Below, piece after piece: positions 8,016-16,905 of a stretch of 64,000 bases of DNA. Source of the stretch: JAWLAT01 sp041395325 (GTDB lineage: Bacteria > Pseudomonadota > Gammaproteobacteria > Xanthomonadales > SZUA-5); NCBI GenBank assembly GCA_041395325.1, contig JAWLAT010000019.1:30058-94057 (forward strand). Reading direction: 5' to 3'. How positions within the stretch are numbered: position 1 is the first letter of the stretch; each line of letters starts with the position of its first letter. A program made the position numbers and the translations under genes. The notes under the pieces were generated by a model. The model saw only the letters and a list, made by a program, of their open reading frames with translations, was not told the origin of the DNA and did no database searches.

Positions 8016-9173
8016 TCATCCCTTCCCCAAAAACAACTCCCGCCCGATCAGCATCCGCCGGATCTCGTTGGTGCCGGCGCCAATCTCGTAGAGCTTGGCG
8101 TCGCGCAGCAGGCGGCCGGTGGGGTATTCGTTGATGTAGCCATTGCCGCCGAGGGTCTGGATGGCTTCCAGGCACACTTCCACAGCGCTCCGGGAGGCGT
8201 GCAGCAGACAGCTGGCCGGGTCGATGCGCGAGTGGTGGCCGCGATCGTAGTCTTCGGCCACGCGATAGGCGAAGGCGCGGGAAGACTGCAATGCGGTGTA
8301 CATGTCGGCGAGCTTGGCCTGCATGATGCCGAAGCTGCCGATGGCCTCGTCAAACTGCTTGCGCTCGCGGCTGTAGGCCAGAGCGATCTCCATCGCCGCC
8401 TGCATCAGACCCAGCGGGCCACCGGTCAGCACCAGCCGCTCGGTGTTCAGCCCACTCATCAACACCTTGACGCCCTGGTCGACGTCGCCCAGCACGTTCT
8501 CGTGCGGGATCTCGCAGTCCTCGAAGACCAGCTCGCAGGTGTTGGAGCCGCGCATGCCGAGCTTGTCGAGTTTCTGCGCGGTGCGGAAGCCGGGCATGTC
8601 CTTTTCGACGATGAAGGCGGTCATGCAACGCGAGCCGGCCTCCTTCGGTGCGGTGCGCATGTAGACCACCAGCACCTGTGCCTCGGGTCCGTTGGTGATC
8701 CACATCTTCGAGCCATTGGCGATCCAGCGATCGCCGCGGCGTTCGGCGCGGCAGGCCATGGAGCCGACCACGTCCGAGCCGGCCCCGGGCTCGCTCATCG
8801 CGAGCGCACCGACCCATTCCCCGCTGCACAGCTGTGGCAAATAGCGCTGGCGCTGCGCCTCGTTGGCGTTGTTGTAGAGGTTCTGCAGACACAGATTGGA
8901 ATGGGCGCCGTAGGACAGCCCGACCGAACCCGAACAGCGCGAGATCTCCTCCAGCGCGACCATGTGCGCCAGATAGCCCATCCCGCTGCCGCCGTATTCG
9001 GGTGGCAAGGTGATCCCGAGCAGGCCCAGCTCACCGAGTTTTTGCCACAGATCGGACGGGAACAGATTGTCGTGATCGATGGCTTCGGCACGCGGCGCAA
9101 TCTCGGCCTCGGCAAAACGCCGGACCGCATCGCGCAGCATCTCGAGGTCTTCAGAGAGCGGGAAGGTACGCAT
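8016..9173 (-). CDS. ivd: Isovaleryl-CoA dehydrogenase
   Basis: A 385-residue FAD acyl-CoA dehydrogenase that oxidises isovaleryl-CoA to 3-methylcrotonyl-CoA in leucine breakdown. Visible motifs are the FAD/substrate loops 'AMSEPGAGSDVVGSM' and 'KMWITNGPEA', the 'SGLNTERLVLTGGPLGLMQ' segment holding the IVD-type catalytic Glu position, and the C-terminal 'TLGGNGYINEYPTGRLLRD' and 'IGAGTNEIRR'. The start at 9173 is chosen because the family begins 'MRTFPLSEDLEMLRD'; the 25-residue upstream extension is Pro-rich and unconserved. The usual partners (methylcrotonyl-CoA carboxylase, HMG-CoA lyase) are not adjacent. The leucine-dehydrogenase-type gene upstream supports a branched-chain role. Confidence 0.88.
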   Translation of the reverse strand: MRTFPLSEDLEMLRDAVRRFAEAEIAPRAEAIDHDNLFPSDLWQKLGELGLLGITLPPEYGGSGMGYLAHMVALEEISRCSGSVGLSYGAHSNLCLQNLYNNANEAQRQRYLPQLCSGEWVGALAMSEPGAGSDVVGSMACRAERRGDRWIANGSKMWITNGPEAQVLVVYMRTAPKEAGSRCMTAFIVEKDMPGFRTAQKLDKLGMRGSNTCELVFEDCEIPHENVLGDVDQGVKVLMSGLNTERLVLTGGPLGLMQAAMEIALAYSRERKQFDEAIGSFGIMQAKLADMYTALQSSRAFAYRVAEDYDRGHHSRIDPASCLLHASRSAVEVCLEAIQTLGGNGYINEYPTGRLLRDAKLYEIGAGTNEIRRMLIGRELFLGKG

Positions 9174-9302
9174 CGGCGAACTCGGTGTCGGGTCGGGATT
9201 TGGGATTCTGCCTGCTTTGCCGGCATGGGGGCGAATGGCAACGACCAAGCGCCCCGAGCCTGGCTCGGGGTACGCCTTGACTCGTCGTGCAGCCCCGGGC
9301 GC

Positions 9303-10421
9303 TCAGCCCTGTGAGGCGTGCCCACCACGCGTGCGGCCGTGGAAACGCGGCGGCGTGTAGCCCATGTGCGGCAGCTTCAGGCGACCGATCGAGGTAATCC
9401 GCTCTTCAGCCATGCGGTCGGCGGCTTTCCAGGTCGGAATGCCGTCGCGGCGTGCGATCTGGAAGATGCGGCCGACGTTGTAGTAGATCGTCCGCATCAT
9501 CCGCCGCGAGCGCTCTTCGTCGTAGCCTTCCAGCTCGATCGAGACGTTCATCAGGCCGCCGGCGTTCACCGCATAGTCGGGCGCATAGATGATGCCGCGG
9601 CGTTCGAGATCGTCACCGCACTCGTCGGTGGCCAGCTGGTTGTTTGCGGCGCCGCAGACGATCTTGAACTTGAAGCGATCCAGCGTGTCCGGATTGACCG
9701 TGCCGCCGAGCGCGCAGGGTGAATAGACATCGGCCGGAACGTCGTAGATCTCGTCGGCACTGACGGCCTCGCAGCCATATTCGTCAACGCAACGTTGCAC
9801 CTGCGCCTTGTTGATGTCGGTCACGAAGACCTTGGCGCCTTCGGCGCGCAGCAGCTTGACCAGTTCGAAGCCGACATGGCCAACGCCCTGGACGGCGAAG
9901 CTGTACTTGCTGACGTTCTCGTCGCCGAAGCGGGCATTGAGGCTGGCCAGGATGCCCTGCAAGGTGCCGTAGGCGGTGAAGGGCGAGGGATCGCCGGAGC
10001 CACCGTGGACCTGATGCACGCCGGTGACGTACTCGGTCTCCTTGAGGATGTACTCCATGTCGTTGACGTCGATGCCGACGTCCTCGGCGGTGATGTAGCG
10101 ACCGTTGAGCGAGTTGACGAAGCGACCGAGCGCACGGAACAGCGCCTCGCTCTTGTCCTTGGAGGGATCGCCGATGATGACCGCCTTGCCGCCACCGAGA
10201 TTGAGGCCGGACACCGCCGCCTTGAAGGTCATGCCGCGCGATAGCCGCAGCACGTCGTTCAGGGCCTCCTGCTCGGTCTTGTAGGGCCACATGCGCAGAC
10301 CGCCCAGGGCCGGGCCCAGCACGGTGTTGTGGATGGCGATGATGGCCTTCAGGCCAGCATCCTTGTTGTGGCAGTAGACGACCTCTTCGTGGCCCATGCT
10401 GCCGATCGATTCGAAAACCAT
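9303..10421 (-). CDS. ldh: Leucine/valine/phenylalanine dehydrogenase (Glu/Leu/Phe/Val family)
   Basis: A 372-residue NAD-dependent amino-acid dehydrogenase that deaminates branched-chain amino acids to 2-oxo acids. It shows the 'GPALGGLRMWPY' start of the substrate domain, the catalytic Lys region 'FKAAVSGLNLGGGKAVI' and 'ITAEDVGIDVNDMEY'. The Rossmann motif follows in 'FAVQGVGHVGFELVKLL', with 'CGAANNQLA' and 'YAPDYAVNAGGLMNV' near the end. The length is close to bacterial leucine dehydrogenase. The start at 10421 is preceded by a strong GGGAGAGGA site; the longer frame adds an unconserved 19-residue leader. The next gene downstream is isovaleryl-CoA dehydrogenase, two steps further along leucine catabolism. 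Confidence 0.88.
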   Translation of the reverse strand: MVFESIGSMGHEEVVYCHNKDAGLKAIIAIHNTVLGPALGGLRMWPYKTEQEALNDVLRLSRGMTFKAAVSGLNLGGGKAVIIGDPSKDKSEALFRALGRFVNSLNGRYITAEDVGIDVNDMEYILKETEYVTGVHQVHGGSGDPSPFTAYGTLQGILASLNARFGDENVSKYSFAVQGVGHVGFELVKLLRAEGAKVFVTDINKAQVQRCVDEYGCEAVSADEIYDVPADVYSPCALGGTVNPDTLDRFKFKIVCGAANNQLATDECGDDLERRGIIYAPDYAVNAGGLMNVSIELEGYDEERSRRMMRTIYYNVGRIFQIARRDGIPTWKAADRMAEERITSIGRLKLPHMGYTPPRFHGRTRGGHASQG

Positions 10422-10622
10422 GCGTTCCTCTCCCGGTGGTGATGCTGAACGGAGAGAACGAGGAAACGGTGGCGCCATGTGGCGTCACCATGTTGTGGGG
10501 GCCGGGTCGGGGCCCGCCGCAACCGTCCCTCCCCGGTGCAGCAAGCCCGCCATTCTAGCGGTCGTCCACGACACTGCCCAGCGCGGCAGCGCTGTCAGGA
10601 TGCTGCAGAGTTCAGCGCAGGC

Positions 10623-11423
10623 TCAGCGACGGCAGCCCGGTCCCTTGCCTTGCGCTCGTGCTGCCGCCATACGCTGCTGCAACTCGGGCGTGGCCGCACG
10701 CTCGGCCAGACGCTGCTCGCGCCGCTCCGGGTCCGGATGGGTGGACAGGAACTCCGGTGGCTTGCCGCCATTGGCGCGTCGCATGTTGGCCCACAGGCGT
10801 GCGGCGGCAGCCGGGTCGTAGCCGGCCGAGGTCATCAGGTCCTGGCCCAGGAAATCCGCCTCGCTTTCATGCCGGCGGGAGAAGGGCAGCAGTACGCCCA
10901 CCTGTGCACCGAGGCCCAGCATCGCCATCACCGTGCCGCTGTTCTCGCTGCCGCGACTGCTGCCATAGGCCTCCACGGCGGTCAGGGCCGCCTGCGCAGC
11001 AAACTGCTGGGAAACGCGTTCGGCGCCGTGTCGGGACCAAACGTGGGCCAACTCATGACCGATCACCGAAGCCAGCTGATCTTCGTCTTCGGCAACCCGC
11101 AGCAGTCCCGTGTGTACGCCGACCTTGCCGCCAGGGAGGGCGAAGGCATTGGCGCTGTCGTCGTCAAACACGACCACTTCCCATTGACCCTGGGCCCACG
11201 GGGACGGCATTTCCACAATCAGCTTGCGGGCCACGCATTCGGCGTAGCCCTGCAGTCGTCGATCCGACGAAACCCGCTGTTTGCCCTTCAGTTCGGTAAA
11301 GGCGGTCGCGCCCATCTGGCTCATCGAGGCGTCATCGATCAGGATCAACGCATTGCGACCACTGGGATTGGTGGCACAGCCGATGGCCAACGTCAGCAGT
11401 GCGGCAGGGAAGATCCAGCGCAT
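10623..11423 (-). CDS. M48-family metalloprotease, lipoprotein
   Basis: A 266-residue zinc protease. The N-terminus is a lipoprotein signal with a lipobox ending in Cys ('LLTLAIGC'), so it is probably anchored in the envelope. The catalytic motif is 'VIGHELAHVWSRHGAER' (HExxH), and the third zinc ligand is the Glu in 'RRHESEADFLGQDLM'. 'DSANAFALPGGKVGVHTGLL' is the usual M48 upstream segment. It resembles LoiP/YcaL-type quality-control proteases (M48C). A good GAGGAA ribosome site precedes the ATG. It appears monocistronic. Confidence 0.9.
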   Translation of the reverse strand: MRWIFPAALLTLAIGCATNPSGRNALILIDDASMSQMGATAFTELKGKQRVSSDRRLQGYAECVARKLIVEMPSPWAQGQWEVVVFDDDSANAFALPGGKVGVHTGLLRVAEDEDQLASVIGHELAHVWSRHGAERVSQQFAAQAALTAVEAYGSSRGSENSGTVMAMLGLGAQVGVLLPFSRRHESEADFLGQDLMTSAGYDPAAAARLWANMRRANGGKPPEFLSTHPDPERREQRLAERAATPELQQRMAAARAQGKGPGCRR

Positions 11424-11581
11424 GGCGGGGTTCCTCGGGAGGCGAGGGGGAAGATGGTAACGCGGTGGTCCGGATTTGGATTGGGACTTGCGCTGAGGCG
11501 AGGTGGCGGCTCGCGAGCTTCGGTGCGCCAGCGTCTCTCGAGTTCGCTGCGTGAACCCAACAGGCGTACTAGGTTGAGCCC

Positions 11582-11866
11582 TCAGTCCTCGTTCCCAAAC
11601 TCCTCTTCCAGATAGCGCCGGATCTCGCTCTCGATCGCCCCGCGAATGGGCAGCAGGAGAAAGCTGATGTCGGCTTCCACCAGTACGCGATCAGCGTCGA
11701 CGACAATGCGCCCATTGACGCCGCTGCGCTCGAAAAAAAGCACATCACCATCCCATTCGGTATCGACCTCGAAGCGGTCGGCGATGCCCTTGGCAATGCG
11801 GGTCACGCGCCGCTTGGCTTCGCGTGTGCCTGCCTCATGTTCTCGATGAATGCGGATACCGGCCAT
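11582..11866 (-). CDS. Polyhydroxyalkanoic acid system family protein (PHA granule-region type)
   Basis: A 94-residue protein matching the PHA_gran_rgn family (PF09650). It opens with 'IRIHREHEAGTREAKRRV', has 'EWDGDVLFFERSGVNGRI' in the middle and 'RGAIESEIRRYLEEEF' at the end. The frame runs four codons further upstream (11878), but the conserved start is Met-Ala-Gly-Ile at 11866. No PHA synthase or phasin is adjacent. The family's exact role is not established, so the name comes from genomic association elsewhere. Confidence 0.8.
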   Translation of the reverse strand: MAGIRIHREHEAGTREAKRRVTRIAKGIADRFEVDTEWDGDVLFFERSGVNGRIVVDADRVLVEADISFLLLPIRGAIESEIRRYLEEEFGNED

Positions 11867-12215
11867 GGCGCCTCCCACGCTCGCTGCCGCGGCGATGGTA
11901 CGACGAGCCTCCCGGCTTGTGTGCGATGAGATGTCACCCGCACGGGTCCATCAACGTGCTCAAGACGCGGCCTTGACCGTCGGTTGGGATGTCAATCTTC
12001 GTCACCGACCTTGGTCCGTGCCGCCCACGGACCCGCGCCGCTACCTTCGACGCGGGTCTTCACGCTGAAATTTGCCAAGGGCTTGTCTATGATGCGGACA
12101 CCGCAGTACGGGGACGGAGCATGAAGAGGCCACATCGAGCCGTCGTTGTTGCTGCCTCCATCATTCGCTCTCTTCCGCTTTCGCCATCCGAATCTAGTCT
12201 CGACGGGAGGCAGCC
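11867..12215. other. Intergenic region upstream of the cupredoxin/kinase cluster
   Basis: About 350 bases separate the divergent PHA-system gene and the cupredoxin gene. A perfect 8-bp hairpin (GACCCGCG at 12030-12037, CGCGGGTC at 12051-12058) is visible. A 32-codon frame, 12121-12219, starts after a GGACGGAG purine tract and ends in a TGA overlapping the cupredoxin ATG (ATGA). That geometry would allow a translationally coupled leader peptide. Its sequence (MKRPHRAVVVAASIIRSL...) has no recognisable feature, so it is noted rather than called. The promoters of both genes must lie here; no clean -35/-10 pair was found. Confidence 0.4.
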
Positions 12216-12911
12216 ATGAACCGAGTCAGGCTGCAAGCGAGACTCCTGTGCTTGTTCGGCGCCATCGCCGCGCTGCTGGTGTGCTCACCCCTGATCGCGG
12301 CCGACATCAACGGTCAGATCAAGCTCAGCAGCGGGGGCAAGGCCTTGCGTTCGGTGGAAGCAGTGGACGGGGTCGTCTATTTCCGGCCGCGGACGCCGGT
12401 GGCGCCGGTGGCGCCGGAACTGCCCTTCGTTCTGTCGACTGAGCGCAAGAGCTTCACGCCGCGTGTGCTGCCGATCCCGGCCGGATCCACCGTGGTTTTC
12501 CCCAACAATGATCCGATTCTGCACAACGCCTTTTCCACGTCCACCGGCAACACTTTTGATGTCGGTTTGTATGGTCAAGGCGACCAGGGCGAGCCGGTGC
12601 GTTTCGTCAATCCGGGTCTGGTGCGCGTCTACTGCAATGTGCATCACAACATGGTGGCGCACATCGTGGTGCTGGATACCCCGTTCTTCGCCGTTCCCGA
12701 TGAGCAGGGGCGCTTCCGCATCAGCAACGTGCCCGAAGGCCCCGGCGAACTGCTGTTGTGGCATGAACGCTCGACTCTGTGGCGCAAACCCGTGCTGGTC
12801 GACGGCGACGTGCAGCAGGAGATTTCGCTGGAGTTGAATCGACGCCGCGTGCCCCAGCATCTGAACAAGTTCGGCAAACCCTATCGACGGAGTCGCGAAG
12901 ATGGCTACTGA
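12216..12911 (+). CDS. Secreted cupredoxin-like (type 1 copper) protein
   Basis: A 231-residue protein with a signal peptide ending near residue 29 (SPLIAAD). A plastocyanin/methylamine-utilisation-type copper domain keeps a full ligand set: His103 in 'PILHNAFS', Cys140, His143 or His144, and Met146 in 'VYCNVHHNM'. A short beta domain follows with a carboxypeptidase-regulatory-like 'RFRISNVPEGPGELLLWH'. The Cys-x2-His-x2-Met spacing fits a blue-copper electron carrier or copper sensor in the periplasm. Its 3' end overlaps the kinase gene start by 11 bases, so the two are probably one transcript. A link between copper or redox state and the kinase is inference from that context. Confidence 0.8.
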   Translation: MNRVRLQARLLCLFGAIAALLVCSPLIAADINGQIKLSSGGKALRSVEAVDGVVYFRPRTPVAPVAPELPFVLSTERKSFTPRVLPIPAGSTVVFPNNDPILHNAFSTSTGNTFDVGLYGQGDQGEPVRFVNPGLVRVYCNVHHNMVAHIVVLDTPFFAVPDEQGRFRISNVPEGPGELLLWHERSTLWRKPVLVDGDVQQEISLELNRRRVPQHLNKFGKPYRRSREDGY

Positions 12912-15813
12912 CCGCGGCTTCACGCTGCCCCTGACGGCCAGGCTGTTCCTGGTCATCTCGATTCTGGTGATGCTCAGCGTCGGCGCGGCGGTCTATTTGA
13001 CCTGGCGCGTGGGCGATCGACTGGGACAGCAGGCGGTGGCCGAGGAACTGGCCGCCAGCGCGACCGCACAGCGCCGCTTCGAGACGCTGGAGGCGGAAAA
13101 GCTCGAGCTGATCGCGCAATCCATCGCCACCGATCCCTTTGTGGCGAACTATCTGGAGCAGGCCATCGGCGGTGATCTGGGTCTGGACCAGAACCCGGTG
13201 CTGCCGCCGCCATCCGACGACGACGAACTCGGCATGGCGCCAGTCGACGAACTGGGTACGGCGTCGAGCGACGAGTTGGGGCTGGGTGAGCCGGTGGTGC
13301 AGCCCGAAGGTGCGGACGCCGAGATCGTCGACGATATGGACAGCGACGAGAGCGAACTCGCTGCGCCGGCCCCTTCGGTGATCGATGCCGGTGGCGGTGT
13401 GCAGGTGGCCGGCGGTGGTGAACGCGACAGCGGCATCGGCCGCGTGTCGGTCCGCGACCTGCTGGAGGAGCGACGGGCGACGCAGAATTTTGCCCTGGCG
13501 ATGGTCCTCGACCCGAACGGTGCGCTGGTGGCCCGAACCGGAGAGACCGAGGCCTTTGAACGCAACTTCGGTGAGGACGTGTTTCTCGGGCCGGTTGTCC
13601 GTGATCTGGAATCGGTCATTGGTTATTGGCAGGAGGGCGGCGCGCTATATCACGCCGCTGCGACGCCGATTGCCAAAGACGGCATCCTGGTGGGCTTCCT
13701 GCTCGTGGCCAGCGAAGTCGATCGGGCGCTGAGTGAACAGATCCAGCAGATCAGTGGTGCCCATGTGGCGTTCTGGGGCGGCGGTGATCAGGGCATCCGC
13801 CTGCTGTCCAGTTCCTTGCCGGCGGCGCAGGAAAAAGCGCTCGGCGAGGCCATCGCCAGTCGTCGCAGCGAAATCGCCAATGCGCTGACCCAGGGACAGG
13901 GCATTGATCGCATCGACCTGAACATCGACGGGGAGCGCTTCAGTGCCGCGCTCAAGCCGCTGTTGCCGCAGCCCGGGACGGCGGCGGTAGGCGGTGCGAT
14001 GGCGCTGACCTCTACCGACGCGGCGATGTCCAGCTTCCTGGAACTGCGTCGCAACATGTTGTGGGCAGGTCTGGGTGCGATTGTCACGGCACTGGCCCTG
14101 TCCTGGTGGCTCGGCCGTCGCACCTTGCGGCCGGTGGCGTCGATGGTGCAGGCGGCCGAACTGGCGGCATCAGGCGACTACCAGCACAACATCCCGGTGC
14201 GCACCTCCGACGAACTCGGCCGGCTGGGCAGGGCTTTCAACTCGTTGCTCAGCAATCTGCGCGAGAAGAGCGACATCGAAGGCTATGTGGCCAATCTGTC
14301 GCGTTTTCTGCCCGATCCGGCCACCGAAGAAGCGGTGGCCATTCCGAAGGCAAAATCGGCCGCTCGCGACGCCTTGTTGCTGCTGGGGATCGATGCGCCG
14401 GAATTCGTCAAGGCGATGCCGGCAGGGCAGGAAAACGCCATGCTGACGCGACTGGGCTCGCGTCTGGCGCAACTGGAGACGCTGGCCGAGGCGCGCCAGG
14501 GCGAGTTGCTGGTACAGGAAGGCCGGCACGTGGTGCTGGCTTTCCGTGGGGAGCGTAAGTTGTTGCAGGCCTTGCATGCGCTACGCGCGCTGCTCGCCGA
14601 AGCGGCTCGGCAGGTGCCATCGGAACGCCCGGCCTTCGCCCTGGCGGAAGGTGAAGTGGTGCACGCGGGCCTGCCCAATCGGCCCGCGGTCAGCGTGGCT
14701 TTGGGTGCCGCCGTGGCGGCCATTGGCCGGCTGCTGCTCGATGGTGCGCCGGGGCGGACCCTGATTACCCCGCAGTTGGGTCCGGCCGTCAAAGCCCTGC
14801 TGGGTGACAAGGCGCTGGCGGTGGCCGCGGGCAGTGTCAGCGGCAAGAACTTCTATGCAATCCGGCCGGATTCGTTGAACCGGATTCCCGCCATCGCAGA
14901 AGCCGCCGATGCCAACGCCACGCGCATCGTCGGTGGCGAAGACGCGCCAGCGGCCAGTGCGAGCCAGGCCATCAGCGGCCAGACCCGATTGGCACAAGGC
15001 AGCCTGTTTGCCAGTCGCTACGAGATTCTCTCGGTGCTGGGCAGCGGCGGCATGGGCGTGGTCTACAAGGCACGTGATCGGGAACTCGACGACTTTGTCG
15101 CCTTGAAAATGCTGCGGCCGGGCGCGTTGCTCGATGGTGAGCAACTGGATCGCCTGAAGAGCGAGATCAAGCTGGCACGCAAGATCACGCATCCCAATGT
15201 GCTGCGGACCTTCGATTTCGGCGAGCACGGCGGCTATCCCTTCATTTCGATGGAGTATGTGCGCGGAATGACCCTGCGCTATCTGCTGGAGCAGACCGCG
15301 CAAGTGCCGTTCTCGGCCGGTCTGCGCATCGCCCGGCAGCTCTGCGCCGGCCTGGAAGCGGCTCACGCGGTCGGCGTGTTGCATCGCGACATCAAGCCGG
15401 AGAACCTGATCCTGGAGCAAAGCGGCAACGCCAAGCTGATGGATTTCGGTATCGCCCGGCCGATCCAGCGCAATGCGCCCGGTCATACGCAGCCAGGCAT
15501 GTTTGTCGGTACGCCCGCCTATTCGGCACCGGAGCAATTGCAGGGTGAAGAGCTGGATGCCCGCTCGGACATCTACTCAGTGGGCATCATGCTGTGTGAG
15601 ATGTTCTGTGGCCGGCTGCCGTTTGCCGCTGGAAGCACCATGGAGATCTACATGGCGCATCTGCAGATGGATCCGGTCAAACCATCGGAATTGTGGCCAG
15701 ATATTCCCAAACCACTTGAACAAGTTATCCTAAAGTGCCTTGCCAAAAGGCCGGATGATCGTTTCGACAGTGCTGCTGAGTTGATGGCGGCGTTGGCCGA
15801 ACTCCGCGCCTGA
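12901..15813 (+). CDS. Transmembrane Ser/Thr protein kinase with periplasmic sensor, HAMP and cyclase-like domains
   Basis: A 970-residue protein. The N-terminal TM (about 10-32) leads to a periplasmic sensor region (about 35-385) interrupted by an acidic insert with a repeated 'DELG' octamer. A second TM lies at about 386-405, then a HAMP linker ('LRPVASMVQAAELAASGDY'). Residues about 475-670 form a degenerate class III cyclase-like domain lacking the metal Asp residues. A complete Hanks kinase follows (about 705-965): 'LGSGGMGVVYKARD', Lys in 'VALKML', 'LHRDIKPENL' near 828, 'DFGIA' near 848 and 'GTPAYSAPEQ'. Bacterial kinases usually put the kinase N-terminal and the sensor C-terminal; here the order is reversed. 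An FHA protein, its likely phospho-threonine reader, is encoded two genes downstream. Confidence 0.88.
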   Translation: MATDRGFTLPLTARLFLVISILVMLSVGAAVYLTWRVGDRLGQQAVAEELAASATAQRRFETLEAEKLELIAQSIATDPFVANYLEQAIGGDLGLDQNPVLPPPSDDDELGMAPVDELGTASSDELGLGEPVVQPEGADAEIVDDMDSDESELAAPAPSVIDAGGGVQVAGGGERDSGIGRVSVRDLLEERRATQNFALAMVLDPNGALVARTGETEAFERNFGEDVFLGPVVRDLESVIGYWQEGGALYHAAATPIAKDGILVGFLLVASEVDRALSEQIQQISGAHVAFWGGGDQGIRLLSSSLPAAQEKALGEAIASRRSEIANALTQGQGIDRIDLNIDGERFSAALKPLLPQPGTAAVGGAMALTSTDAAMSSFLELRRNMLWAGLGAIVTALALSWWLGRRTLRPVASMVQAAELAASGDYQHNIPVRTSDELGRLGRAFNSLLSNLREKSDIEGYVANLSRFLPDPATEEAVAIPKAKSAARDALLLLGIDAPEFVKAMPAGQENAMLTRLGSRLAQLETLAEARQGELLVQEGRHVVLAFRGERKLLQALHALRALLAEAARQVPSERPAFALAEGEVVHAGLPNRPAVSVALGAAVAAIGRLLLDGAPGRTLITPQLGPAVKALLGDKALAVAAGSVSGKNFYAIRPDSLNRIPAIAEAADANATRIVGGEDAPAASASQAISGQTRLAQGSLFASRYEILSVLGSGGMGVVYKARDRELDDFVALKMLRPGALLDGEQLDRLKSEIKLARKITHPNVLRTFDFGEHGGYPFISMEYVRGMTLRYLLEQTAQVPFSAGLRIARQLCAGLEAAHAVGVLHRDIKPENLILEQSGNAKLMDFGIARPIQRNAPGHTQPGMFVGTPAYSAPEQLQGEELDARSDIYSVGIMLCEMFCGRLPFAAGSTMEIYMAHLQMDPVKPSELWPDIPKPLEQVILKCLAKRPDDRFDSAAELMAALAELRA

Positions 15814-15837
15814 AGGCAAGTCTCCGGGGAGGGAGCG

Positions 15838-16896
15838 ATGTTGAAGCCGGTGGTGGGATGCCTGATCGGCGCCATGTGCGCTGGTGGCCCAGTCCTGTGG
15901 GCGCAGGAGGATTCGCAGTCGTCGTGGTCCACGTCCACCGACTTGCGCCTGCGTGCCGAGAGCACCGATGTGCCCGGCCGCGACGAGATCGAGCGCCTGC
16001 GCGCGCGACTGCGTCTGGGCGTGAGCTATCTGGTGTCGGACCAGCTTGAGGTCGGCGGCGCGCTGCGCGCGAGCGTGGGCAGCGATGACAACATCGATAA
16101 CCGACGCAATCTGGACAACGAGCGTTCCGATGCCATTGGCGTGGATCGGCTGTGGATGCGCTGGTACGCCAGTCCGGATTGGGTGGTGACGCTCGGCAAG
16201 GACGACCTGCCACTGTCCCTGTCACCACTGTTGTGGGACGAGGACCTGCGGCCGATCGGCGTCTCCAGCGATGCCCATTGGGCCGTAGGGGATTTCGACG
16301 GCATGACCGTCATCGTGGGCTACTTCGCGCCCGACTTCCTGTACGAGGACGATGCCCGCTTGGCGGCTGCCCAAGTCGGCTATCACTGGCGTGAAGGCGC
16401 GCCCAGTGGCGCATCGGTCCTGCTGTCCTATCTGCATTTCGACGATTTGGACGGTCTGGTCCCCGAAGGGCTCTCTCGCACCAACCGGGTGAGCGCGGGA
16501 CGCCTGGTCAGCGACTTCGAGTTGCTGGACCTGCAGTTGGTGGCGCGGACTGAATGGGCCGACTGGCCGCTGGAATTGCGACTCGATCTGGCGCGGAATC
16601 TGGGTGCTGACGATCAGGACGACGCCGCCCGGATCAGTGCGGTGCTGGGTGATCGTCGCCAACCGCAACAATGGGAAATAGGCCTGGCCGCGCAGCGGAT
16701 CCAGCGCGATGCCGTGCTTGCAGCGGCCAGCGAGGACGACTGGTGGTTTCACAGCTTCGCGCGCGGCGTCATGCCCTGGGTCGGCTATGGCTTCAATGAG
16801 CACCTGAGTCTGCGTCTGGCGGCCTTCGAAGAGCGACGCGACGAAGCCGATGATTCGGTGCGGCGCTACCTCTTCGACTTGCAGGCCCGGTGGTAG
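15838..16896 (+). CDS. Putative outer-membrane porin-like beta-barrel protein
   Basis: A 352-residue protein with a signal peptide (ends near 'GGPVLWAQ') and repeated amphipathic beta strands ('SSWSTSTDLRLRAEST', 'RLRARLRLGVSYLVS', 'QLEVGGALRASVG'). The last strand ends in an aromatic residue ('YLFDLQARW'), the classic BAM recognition pattern. It resembles the 'putative porin' (Porin_5-like) group, but the match is by pattern, not motif. A strong GGGAGGGAG site precedes the ATG. It lies 24 bases after the kinase and 9 bases before the FHA gene, so it belongs to the same unit. Confidence 0.65.
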   Translation: MLKPVVGCLIGAMCAGGPVLWAQEDSQSSWSTSTDLRLRAESTDVPGRDEIERLRARLRLGVSYLVSDQLEVGGALRASVGSDDNIDNRRNLDNERSDAIGVDRLWMRWYASPDWVVTLGKDDLPLSLSPLLWDEDLRPIGVSSDAHWAVGDFDGMTVIVGYFAPDFLYEDDARLAAAQVGYHWREGAPSGASVLLSYLHFDDLDGLVPEGLSRTNRVSAGRLVSDFELLDLQLVARTEWADWPLELRLDLARNLGADDQDDAARISAVLGDRRQPQQWEIGLAAQRIQRDAVLAAASEDDWWFHSFARGVMPWVGYGFNEHLSLRLAAFEERRDEADDSVRRYLFDLQARW

Positions 16897-16905
16897 GCTT
16901 GCGCC

